Source: Excoecaria cochinchinensis
Taxonomy: Eukaryota; Streptophyta; Magnoliopsida; Malpighiales; Euphorbiaceae
Reading direction: 5' to 3'
Assembly (NCBI GenBank): GCA_947683425.1
Contig: CANTUQ010000043.1
Span: 13,348,501-13,412,500, forward strand
DNA: 64,000 bases
The position numbers were made by a program, and so were the translations under genes. Positions 31,066 to 41,009 of this stretch are shown in pieces. Numbering within the stretch: position 1 is the first letter of the stretch; every line of letters starts with the position of its first letter. The notes under the pieces were generated by a model. That model saw nothing but the letters and a program-made list of their open reading frames with translations. It ran no database searches and was not told the DNA's origin.

Positions 31066-33745
31066 GTTTATAGGGGAAACTCTGCTCAAATTTTGCCAGA
31101 ACTCCGTGTGATGTTTTGGTCATAAGTAGAGTTTGAGAACTCCAAATTAAGTGATTTTAGTTCCACTAGAACCACTACTTCAATACCTACAAAAGTCCTA
31201 GAAATGATCATGAGCGAATTATGGCTTTAAGACCCTTAAAAATGGCCAAAACAGAAGTGTATCTACCTTGGCAGGTTCACTGGAGTAGTATAGGTTTTTT
31301 AGATCATATCTGATGTTGTAGATATCTAAATGTCCTGAACTTTGTTCAATTTGAAACTTAACATCCTAGGGAACAATTGTTATGAGGGAGTTTTGCCTAA
31401 AATTAAGGTTTAGATGTTGGTTTAGGCTGTACAAAATTGAGGAGAGAAGCAGTCCTGAGATTTTGCTTCTATTTTGCCTATTTTTGGTATGTGACGGTGA
31501 TAACCAAATGGTTGCCACCATGACCAATGCCAAGAGAATGCATAATTACTTATTTCTGGGGGTCACAGTCACCACTAAATCGTTGCCACCGTGACTCATG
31601 TTCATAGGCTTTTATTTTGCTTATTTTTGGGATATCACGGTCACAACCAAATGGTTGCCACCATGACCCTCCTTTGTTTTTACTATTTTAAGTGTTCTTC
31701 TTTTTTAAATTGAACCCGTATTGCACCTAAAATTTTTAGAATTTATTCGAGGCACGTTAAGGACTATTAAATGAATATATGAATAGTTATCACATGGAAA
31801 ATATGTATGAAAAAGGATTAAGATTAATAGAAAACTAATGAAGTAATGATATATATACTTTAGGAATTGAAACTAATGAGATGTGTAAGAGTATGACTAT
31901 ATGTTATAGTGACTATGTGTAAATGTGACATCTTTAATTATTATATAGAATATCTAGAAATGTAAACGTTAAATTGATTTTGATGATATTATGCAAGGTA
32001 CCTGAATTTTCCGTAAATCTTTCTGAAACACTATCTAAAGTTGTATAAGTACATAAAATGGAACAATCAAGTTTAACAATAATTATGGAGAATTATAAGG
32101 TGTTAATTTCTGTGAACTTATATACTAGAGCGTGTGTTTGTTAATAACTCATACATGTATGCATAGTAATTAAATGATATGTTAACTCTTAATGTATTTA
32201 TATGAAAAGGATAAATATATATATATATATAACCCATGTGAAGTTGTGCATAATAAGATATGAATTTGTATGATAAAATATACATGTGTGAGTGCAAGGT
32301 ATCAAATGTTATGATATTAGTTAGTGTTGTTGTATTGATGTGATTCGTGGTCTTGAGTTTGCGAATTGCTTATTTACATGGAGATTAATAATGTGGCAAT
32401 TTAGGTGAGTATGTGTCTATATCTATATGAATATAAAATTTGTATGATTTGAATGATGAAGTGTGAGTTTGATAATAAGTTATATGCGTATGGAAATGAA
32501 TAGTATTATGAGTTATCCGATATTTGCTTAATATAGTGTTACGAAGGTTTATATCATGTGAAATTGATTTAAGTAACCGAGCAAGTTGTCTAGCCTGCAA
32601 GTCAAGTCGTGGATAGATAGGCATGCCTATAGGGTCAAAAGTGCTACAGCCAACGCCCTTTCTATTAACTAGCCCCGTTTGGGTCAGTGGTAATCCTAAA
32701 ATAGGTTCCCCAAAAGCGAGTGAGTGTGTTTTTATATAAAAGTATCTACGGATACTAGATTGAGATAAAGTATCTATGGATACTAGATTGAGATAAAGTA
32801 TCTACGGATACTAGATTGAGATAAAGTATCTACGGATACTAATGCATTATAAAGGTGTTTACGGATACTAGATTGTGATAATAGTATTTACAGATACTAG
32901 TAGAAAGGTAACTTCGGATATCAGAGTGATAATCCCATTATCCACCACTATAGAAGTGCAAGCAAGTTAGGAAATAACTAATAAACAAGTGATTGAATAT
33001 AAACTTTAAGTATTATGTGAATCTGTGAGTATATAGTACTAATAGGATAAGGTGCATATAATGTGGAATTGTGATCACAACTTGATGATATTATATATTT
33101 ATATTCAGGTGCTGATAAATTGGTTTATTATATGAATAGTATGATATATGTCAATTAAGTGATATTGAAAATTACTAGTTATATAATGTTAATTGTTAAT
33201 CTAAATTGCATTTATGTTCCATGAGTCTGTGAACTGTATTGATGAACACTCACATCTCCAATGTGTATAGAATCCTGTTTGGATTCACAAAAGCGTGTAT
33301 TTTCAGATATAAATGTGAAGAAAGTATTTTTAAGTAATAATGCAAAAAGAGGTACTTATACGTACCACAGTGATATTCTGATATCTACTTCTAAGAGTGT
33401 GGAAGCAAGATATAGAACGAATGAAGTGTTGTGAACATAGCAATGTGAATTTAACTCATAATGAGAATAGTATGTGGTATTATTACGGATTGAGGAAGGT
33501 ATACATTGCGCAAATTTGTGATTATAATTTGATGATGGTATATATACATTTGCTGGTGTTGATAATTACTTTACCATATGTAAATATATATGTGATGCTT
33601 GCAAATGGTGATGTCTGTTGATATGCAATGAATGAATAGAAGTATACTAAAATGAGTAATATGACGTGTGAATTCAGGATTTGAAGTAATGAACTATGAA
33701 TGAGTTTGATGATATTGATAATTACTTGTTATGTATATTCTTGAA
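31066..33745 (+). mobile_element. P2: broken P-family LTR
   Basis: The homology to P1 starts at about TTTTGCCAGAACTCCGTGTG (31085; P1 near 21230) and continues through AACATCCTAGGGAACAATTG and GAAGCAGTCCTG. It then carries its own palindromes (31490-31680), GGATAGATAGGCATGCCTAT (32611) and a 28-bp array. Neither TGTAACA nor TGTTACA ends are present: the left side is cut at the CACTA junction and the right side merges into O2 repeats near 33745. ORFs here are short and unrelated to any family I recognise. Confidence 0.72.
32741..32925 (+). repeat. 28-bp tandem array with GTATC/GATAC hairpin units
   Basis: Four units start exactly 28 bp apart (32741, 32769, 32797, 32825) as AGTATCTACGGATACTAGAT, followed by two to three degenerate copies. 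Each unit contains the self-complementary GTATC-TACG-GATAC. P1 has a single GTATCC-like counterpart near 22308. Confidence 0.85.
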
Positions 33746-33749
33746 TATA

Positions 33750-34315
33750 ACTGAGCTGTTAAATAGGCTACAAAGCGATTGTTATCCTCTTGGATTGCAC
33801 CGAGTCACTGACAAGACTACAAAATGCGAGAAACGTCCCCCTCAGAGGACTACACCGAGTCGTTGACAAGACTACAAAGTGCGGGGGCCATCCTCAGATG
33901 GTGATGCGCCGAGTTTGCTCTAGACTCGCAAAACGCGAGAAATGTCCTCCTCAGATGACTGCACCGAGTCGCTGACAAGACTCCAAAGTGCGAGAAATGT
34001 CCTCCTCAGAGGACTGCATCGAGCCATTAAATAGACTACAAAATGCGGGAAATGTCCTCCTCAGAGGACTGCACCAAGCCGTTAAATAGACTACAAAATG
34101 TGGGAAATGTCCTCCTCAGAGAACATTGAAATTTGCCTCCTCAGAGGACTTGAGAATTTGCCCCTTAAGAGGAGTTTGAGATCTGCCTCCTCAGAGGACT
34201 TGGAAATTTGCCTCTTAAGAGGAATTTGAGAATTTGCCTCCTCAGAGGACTTGGAAATTTGCCTCCTCAAAGGACTTTGAGAATTTGCCTCTGAAGAGGA
34301 CCTTAAGATCTAAAC
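33750..34315 (-). repeat. O2 3' tandem arrays (CTCAGAGGACT units)
   Basis: Two adjoining arrays. About six units of about 60 bp contain GACTACAAAATGCGAGAAA and CCTCCTCAGAGGACTGCACC (33780-34110). Then about seven units of 25-28 bp contain GAATTTGCCTCCTCAGAGGA (34115-34310). The CCTC..GAGG core matches the 27-bp array of O1 in inverse orientation; the surrounding bases differ, showing rapid turnover. Confidence 0.82.
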
Positions 34316-35074
34316 CTGATTAAACTTCATCTTGACTTGATCATCTTGCTCGGGTGAATGTTAATATTGAGCTGAAACTGTCCTTAACTAGCTTTTGCTC
34401 GTGCGGCCTTCATTTGGACTTTTCGTGCAAAGCTGTGTGCACCAGAATATACAAGAGATTGTGCATGCATGCGTAAAAGGTCATATGCAGATGTTTGCAA
34501 AAAGAAATGTAATGAAATGCAAGCAAAAATGGATAGACCAGGTCCTGGGTGGTTAGGGGTTGAGGATACGGCTTGGCTGCTCGCCTTGTTTGATGCTCCC
34601 CGAGGATCTATAAGTGTCATCTTGGCATAGGAATTCTGACCCGTAAACTTTTCAAAGAGAACCGCTAGGTGTGCATCTTTGCCCCCCGGTCAATGACCAT
34701 ACGCCCAGGATTCGGACTCGTATCCCTGAATTATGCATTATCTGGCTGAAGGTTGAAATAATGCCGCCTTATCGCTCCAAGCATCGGAAGTCATTATTTT
34801 AAAGGTAGTGCATCCCTTGTGGATTTTCATACTAGCTTTTCTTTGTGGGAAAAGCATCTCTTTATGGATTTTCACATAACCCTGTGCCTAATTTTTGCCT
34901 GGAATGGACACAACCCAATCCAGTAGCTTTAATTCATTTCATTTTTTGTAAGATAAACTGCCTGTTTCCAGGTTTTCACCCTGCCCTTCGGCCTAACTTT
35001 TACTTACAGAGTCAGTCACGATTTTCATCTCTAACGGCCTTTTTTTTTCCTCTTGTCCTTCAGGTGGGGCTATA

Positions 35075-35600
35075 AGAAAAAGCTGAAGCTATTATCAGGG
35101 TCACCTCCTAGGGCAATCAGTAGTTATCTGTTGAGGCATTTCCTTCCCCGACAACGGTTGTATTCGTTTACATCTCTCGACAAAGGTGCTGCTAGATAGA
35201 GCGAGGCAGTAGATGAGGATATCAATTTCATTTACCCCTGGTTCCTCCCTTGTGTAATGACTCTGGATGGTTTTTTAGGATGTGCCCTGCTGTGTGGGAT
35301 TTGTAAGGCTACCTTCTACATTACCGCCTGCTATATTCGACAGTTTGGAGGGATTCAAGATGTTGTGACGCATCCTCTATCCTTTCAAGGTGATCCTTCA
35401 TCTTTGACTTTTACCTCCATGTACCATATCATTCGGACATAGCTGGTTGCAAAGACTATTATATCACTGATCGGAGATTGCCCCTTTGCTTCCACAAGTG
35501 CATACAAGATGTGGGGGCCCAGTCCCGCGGTTAATAATAGGGCCCATTGACTTAGGCATCTGGCCGGCAAAAGCAGTAGCAGAGCATAGCTATGTAGATT
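35075..35600 (+). pseudogene. Antisense ORF remnant in O2 3' region
   Basis: It runs opposite to O2 pol and is homologous to the O1 antisense ORF (15720-16194). The start region reads AIRKS then SYYQGHLLG; an open part from 35257 reads MTLDGFLGCALLCGICKATF, IRQFGGIQDVVTHPLSFQGD, and after one stop LVAKTIISLIGDCPFASTSA. The RQFGG-x-Q pattern following a hydrophobic GxLG stretch resembles plant-mobile-domain-like aORF proteins reported from Tat elements; this is a recollection of the pattern, not a search result. Stops show it is dead. Confidence 0.55.
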
Positions 35601-35999
35601 AGATGCATTCAATAATGAATGATGTTTCTCTTTTTATAAAAGAACTAGAAAATAATGAACACATGAGCTGAATCGCCTTTGTTTTATATCTTTTTGTAAA
35701 ATTGCGTACATTTCAGTATAATTTCTCTAAATATGATCACTATTCAACATAGGTTTAAAATGCAAAATTACATTTAATCTCAGAGTAGATCTTGAAAGCA
35801 TCAAAACTCCTATTTCTAATCAGTCCTCTCGGGTTTTCTTGTTTGGACATTTTCTCTCAAGCCTCTAATTTTTGCCCAGGGCACTTTTTTCGATTTTTAC
35901 CCTGATGAGGCACCAATTTTTAGCAAGGCCGCCTTTTTTCGATTTTTAACTCGCGGGGCTTTTATTCTCTTCTTTTGATTTTGGTCTTTAGCCATGGAA
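35601..35999 (-). other. O2 sequence between pol and antisense ORF
   Basis: Non-coding. It contains the CCGATTTTTACCCTGATGAGGC-type motifs (35865-35960), the minus-strand version of the GGTGAAAACCGAAAAAAGG signature seen after O1 pol at 15400-15475. Confidence 0.65.
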
Positions 36000-36990
36000 G
36001 TTCTTGAGTCTATCGATACTGATTAGTTATTTAAACTTGATTCCATCACTGTCTATTGAAAACGCTACTCCCTTGGACAATAACTTCTTAAGAACAAATG
36101 GGCCTTCCCATAATGGCCCGAATCTACCCCGTATGCTTGGAACATCTGGTCTTATTTGCCTGGAGTCTAAATCCCCCTCTTTCAGTGGGTGCTTTCTAAT
36201 TTTCTTTCCAAATGATCGATCAAGTCTTTTCTGATAGATCTAGCTATGATAATAAGTCCGTAACTTGTTCTCGTCTAACATTTTTAACTGCTGCCGCAAC
36301 CATTACTATGTCCAATCGGCTCCTAGAATCTAGGCTTCCCTGACTACCCTTAAAGATTTGAACTTTACCTCAACCAGCGGTATTGCTTCTGCCCCATATG
36401 CCAAGGAATAAGTTATGGCTCCTATAGAGGTTCTAATGGTGGTTCTCTAGCCCCAAAGTTCAAAAGGTGATTTCTCTGCCCAATTCTTGTAGTTTTGAAC
36501 CATCTTGACCAAGATCTTCTCTTAACATTCTTGTTAGCAGCCTCTACTGCGCTGTTGGTTTTAGGGCAATATGGAGAGGATTTATGATGCTCAGTGCCAT
36601 ACTTCCGGAGCACCTTCCTAGCTTTAGCCATAAACTACACCCCATTATTAGACACAACACGGTACGAAAGACCATATCAACACATCAGATCCCTTTTGAT
36701 GAACTCATCCATATCTCGAGCATTGACTTTCTTGAAGGACTCAGCTTCTACCCACTTGGTGAAGTAGGCAATAGCAACTATGGTGAACCTATGTCCGTTA
36801 GAAGCTATAGGGCGCACTTCCCTTATGATGTCTTTTCCCCAAGCTCGAGCAATCCGTATCCATTGTAAGTCCATAGAATCCTTATCTCATGATCTTTTTC
36901 GCTAGCATTTCATCATCCATATAGGCTCTACAGATTTTGGCATGAACTTCTTCCATGACCTTCTTAGTTTTTTCCTCATCCACACATCTT
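36000..36990 (-). pseudogene. O2 integrase remnant
   Basis: Reading leftward from 36990: DEEKTKKVMEEVHAKICRAY and MDDEMLAKKIMR (zinc-binding domain region). Then GKDIIREVRPIASNGHRF and YFTKWVEAESFKKVNARDMD (core with first aspartate), YGLSYRVVSNNGV, and EHHKSSPYCPKTNSAVEAAN (glutamate kept). The second catalytic aspartate, normally in TDNG, is asparagine (VSNNGV). A stop before YGLSY and frameshifts downstream add to the damage. The tail (36000-36240) corresponds to the end of pol. Just upstream at 37015 the sequence switches to the inverted RT fragment. Confidence 0.85.
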
Positions 36991-37009
36991 AACCTTGCGG
37001 ATCAGTCTT

Positions 37010-37240
37010 TGGTCCTTTACGGTAGCCAAGAAGAAGGGAAAAGTACGGGTATGTGTAGATCAACGGGATTTGAACAAAGCTTGCCCCAAGGATGACTTTC
37101 CTTTGCCCCTATGTCAATAGTTTTCGGCCATATCTGCACATCAATTCTTTTCCTTCTCTTTTTTTTTGTATATATATATATATATATATATTTTATGGAT
37201 AAACTTTGTTCAAATCCTGATACCTCACACATATATGCAC
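37010..37240. repeat. Inverted duplication of the RT N-terminal motif (O2)
   Basis: On the plus strand 37019-37105 encodes VAKKKGKVRVCVDQRDLNKA followed by CPKDDFPLPL, opposite to the rest of O2. On the minus strand 37240-37196 encodes VHICVRYQDLNKVYP. They are separated by a spacer with a (TA)n run (37163-37190). The arrangement and breakpoints parallel O1 14330-14580. Confidence 0.88.
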
Positions 37241-37671
37241 TTTTCTTCTTAAATATTGGGGATTGACCAAGCCAGTTAGGCGTTGCGCTTCGATAAGAAA
37301 GTTGACCCCATTTCTGCTTGTGAATCTCTCCTTCTAACCTTTTCTGCCCCTTCTGGTCTAAGTCTTCTGACTTTATACTTGATTGGTCCATGATTGGGAT
37401 ATGTCGGCATAGTGTGTTCGGAGACCTCACGATCATCTCCCGGTGTGTCTTCATAAGTCCAGGCAAAGACTTTTCATTTTTTTTAGATTCTCTCAAACTT
37501 TAATCTCTCTTCAGGAGTTTCATTAGATACTATCAAGATTTTCTTTGGGTTTTCCAAAATTTTGAGATTATATGAAATGGCATCAATTGAATCAGTGTCA
37601 AATATGAATGTGTCATGATTATGCATAATGAAATCACGAGAAATATCACACAAATAAGCAAAACTATTCAT
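37241..37671 (-). pseudogene. O2 protease/RT linker
   Basis: From ATG 37671: MNSFAYLCDISRDFIMHNHD, then ENPKKILIVSNETPEERLKF (37570-37490), matching O1 13882-14112. After a stop, frames from 37480 give AERLEGEIHKQKWGQLSYRS-like sequence leading to the RT motif at 37240. It corresponds to the polyprotein stretch just before reverse transcriptase. No protease motif remains. Confidence 0.75.
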
Positions 37672-37879
37672 TTAATTTAATAAAAGCTAGAACTTAAAAA
37701 CGTCATTATCAAATAGTTCCAAAACAAAAAGAACATCTAACTAGCAATATTCTTCCTGCTTTTACTAGCACAGATGTTGTGTCCAATGGTTCATTATCAT
37801 CCTTAGGAACCGTGTTCTTTTCCAAATTAGGCATTTAATCTATCCTATTCTTTATCTTTCGCCTTTTTGGGTTAGAGAT

Positions 37880-38650
37880 CTATTTGGAATCAATCAAATC
37901 TTGAATAGCATGTCTTAAGGTCTTGCAATCGTCTGTGGTATGCCCGGTGTGCTGGTGGAAGGCACAATACTGATTCGCCTTGTGATTAGGCTGTCCCTGG
38001 TTTCTATCGTGCTTAGCAGGTAGTGGCTCTAACTTACCTTCCTTTATTAACTTCCTAAGAACCCAAGACAAGGATCTACCCAAATTAGAATAATGCCTTT
38101 GATTTATTTTCATGGTTTGTGCTTCTGCCCTCTTAACATTGCCTTTACTATTGTTGTGGATACTTGAGCTCTCATTTTTCAGAGCATGCATCCTCACTGG
38201 ATCTCCACCCTTTTCAGGCACAATGTTATATTCTAGATCAAGCCCCCTATTTTTGCCTTGCTCAACTAGTGAATCAAGTGGCTCCTTGCCTCTGGCCTTG
38301 AAAGGAAATGGGCGCACTGCAGGCATCATTTTACAACCCTTCCGGACTGTGGTCGGTTCAACTTGGTTAAAAGCAGTCGTCATAAGCTGGGCTTGAAGAA
38401 CGAGCACTATGGCATCCATTCTTTCCTTAACCATGGCCAAAAATCTCTTTTTAAGCTCTTTGAATCTTCCATCTATCTCTTGGGCTATTAAGGCACAAGT
38501 CTCTTTAGTCTATTGTGAAGAATTGGCCATTTTTGAATATTTGAATTTCTATTAACTACCCTTGATCCTGGTCTTGGCCTCAGACAAAAGGTCTTCTAAT
38601 TAGGTTATTGTCGGAACCCCAAAACCACTTAGGCAAATGGTCTATAATGG
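37880..38650 (-). pseudogene. O2 gag remnant with one zinc-knuckle-like unit
   Basis: Just after the acceptor-like site (38651) the frame reads AIIDHLPKWFWGSDNNLIRR. Further on, ALIAQEIDGRFKELKKR and ERMDAIVLVLQAQLMTTAFN (from 38440) parallel the coiled-coil-like start of O1 gag. An open stretch of 186 codons (38440-37880) ends with YSNLGRSLSWVLRKLIKEGK and YCAFHQHTGHTTDDCKTLRH, a zinc-knuckle-like unit typical of Tat gag. Capsid is absent as in O1. O1 has a second knuckle that O2 lacks. Confidence 0.83.
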
Positions 38651-38652
38651 CT

Positions 38653-39634
38653 GAAAAATTAAGGAGTTAAAATGATGCATGAATGACATGTAATGCATGA
38701 TCGTGTTATGCGAATGGTCCTCAACGATTAAAAGATCAAGGAATTACAATGACACATGTGATGCATAGAAAAAATTATACATAGGGTGATATGTATATGT
38801 GAAAATAATATGTACACAAAAGGATATATACACACACGAAGGAAACTAATCTTTTATATCTTTTTATGTTTTTTATATGCATGAATGACACATAATGCAT
38901 GAATATGCAATGCAGCATCTACAATCACATGCAAGCCAATATATCCTTCTAACCTTTTAACTCTCGCACACGAGGTCAATTGGTCTTTTTGCTAGGTAGA
39001 CTTTATCCCAGGGTTAACAGGGAACCCATTGGATGCGAATGGTGCACGGTGGACAACCGGCAGCATAACATCTCTTGCCTAATGTACATACGTATGGGTT
39101 TTTGACCATTATGTATTTAAACACTTCAATTAAATTAAGATGGGCCCACCGGGGCATGAAAGCCTTTGATAGAAAGACCATTTAATTTAACTGATTTTGT
39201 CCAATATATAATGGCCCACATAGCAAGCACGGTATTACGGTACATTTCATCTAGTGGAAGTATCTATTGCCATTATATGAGCTTTGATCAAAGGTGGTGA
39301 CACTTTAGGGCTACCCAAGCATGGTCCCATTTGATACGAGGCTAACGACCGATCTATTGTCATTACGAGGATAATGATCGATTGGGTCTCCATTTGATAT
39401 ACCATAAGGTACGAGGCTTGGGCTAGTGATTATCCTTAACACTTCCCTACATTGAGTGAACGTAGGGTCGTGCTTCGGGAACGCACCGAGGTTAAAAAAT
39501 GGACCAAAATAGCATAATTGTAAGGCTCTAACATGGATGCAATGCAATTTTTTGAAAAGAGGTAGAATTTTAATTTATAAAAAACCCAATTATATTATTA
39601 ACCAAAACAGTTTCAGAGCAAAGTTTCAAAATCT
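38653..39634 (-). other. O2 untranslated leader
   Basis: Non-coding and homologous in reverse to the O1 leader; it contains the GGTGCACGGTGGACAACC and TACCATAAGGTACGAGGC stretches. Near 39330-39390 a short segment is duplicated (GATACGAGGCTAACGACCGA). It runs from the primer-binding site to the acceptor-like AG. Confidence 0.7.
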
Positions 39635-39649
39635 CCAGTGGAGTCACCA
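39635..39649 (-). promoter_or_regulatory. Primer-binding site of O2
   Basis: On the minus strand this reads TGGTGACTCCACTGG, one base from the LTR end at 39651. It has two changes relative to O1. Confidence 0.78.
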
Positions 39650-40762
39650 CTGTGACACGCGCCAGACCCGACCCGTTCTCGGGAACCCGCTTTTAGGGCC
39701 TGAAAGGGTTCGTGTCTTTTGATCTTTGGCAATCATGAGATAATTTGGACACCTCCTTCCAATAGAATACTGGAAAGATCATCTAATCCCATGAAACCTT
39801 TTAGCCACTTTTGAGGTATTTTGGAGTCGCCATCCAATTTATAAGAAATTTGAAAAGTTCGTCTAATCTCGGGGGTCTAAACCAGAGAAGGATTCGGAAC
39901 TTTACTCTTATTAATGCCTTGGTTAATTATAAATGGATTTTTAATTTTAAAAATTTCACATCTCTTCTCACACGGTTATACATAAAAAATAAAGTGCAGA
40001 TAAAGCAGTAAAGAAAGTGGTAAAGAAAGCAAACTAAAGAAAGATAAAAATTGGGACAAAATACAATCCCCCAAAATAAAAAAGGCTAAAAATTTGGGAC
40101 AAAAAATACAATCCCCCAAATAAAATCAAATAAAACATAAATAAAAAAAACTCAAAGTAAATACATAAACATTCATAAATCGGGATATTATTTAAGATAG
40201 GAATATTGGTTCCTTCATATTCACTTAGAAAGTCGAAGAGTTATTTTTATACATTATTAGGAAAATCAGGATGAGTGATCCCATTTTGAGAAAGTTAACT
40301 CTTCTTTCTTAAAGTGAGTTTTTATCGGTTGAGATTAGGACATTAGTCCCACTTTATTAAAAAAAATCCCAATTTATTAATATAAAACCTTTTTGTGATT
40401 TTTAATTAACGCATAAAAATAAATAAAATTTATTACATATTATATAATAAAAACAAATAAAAGAAAAATAATGAAAACTAAAATAATAAAAATGCTAAAA
40501 AAGACAAATTTCATCAAAATGGTGCCTTCAAATCTCCATGGTCTCCCACTTGCCATTGGAAAAACTCACACATAAAAAAAATAAGTATTGAAATAAAAAA
40601 ATACAAACAAAAAGTGATGTTAGTAATAAAAAATGAATTAAACATGTAACACATTAAAATAAATAAAATAAAATGCATTATGAGTGACAAAACTAATTAA
40701 ATGTCATAATAAAATAAGTAACTCAACATATTAATAATTCAACATGCATAAAAACATAAATG

Positions 40763-40820
<58 letters not shown>
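40763..40820. repeat. (AAT)n microsatellite, left of P3
   Basis: About 19 AAT units inside the O2 LTR, just before the P3 insertion. The same microsatellite resumes right of P3. Confidence 0.95.
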
Positions 40821-40823
<3 letters not shown>

Positions 40824-41009
40824 CAGCTAATATGTAACACCCCCGATACCCCCAGGGAAGAAATATCGGGTTGCTACACTCAAATCTACAAACGCATACA
40901 TATTCAAACTCAAAAGCGGAAGCGATAACAACAAAATAATTAGGATATCTTGGGCCAAGCATACATCTCATAAATAATTTACATATTACAAAATGTTATC
41001 ATTCTTAAT

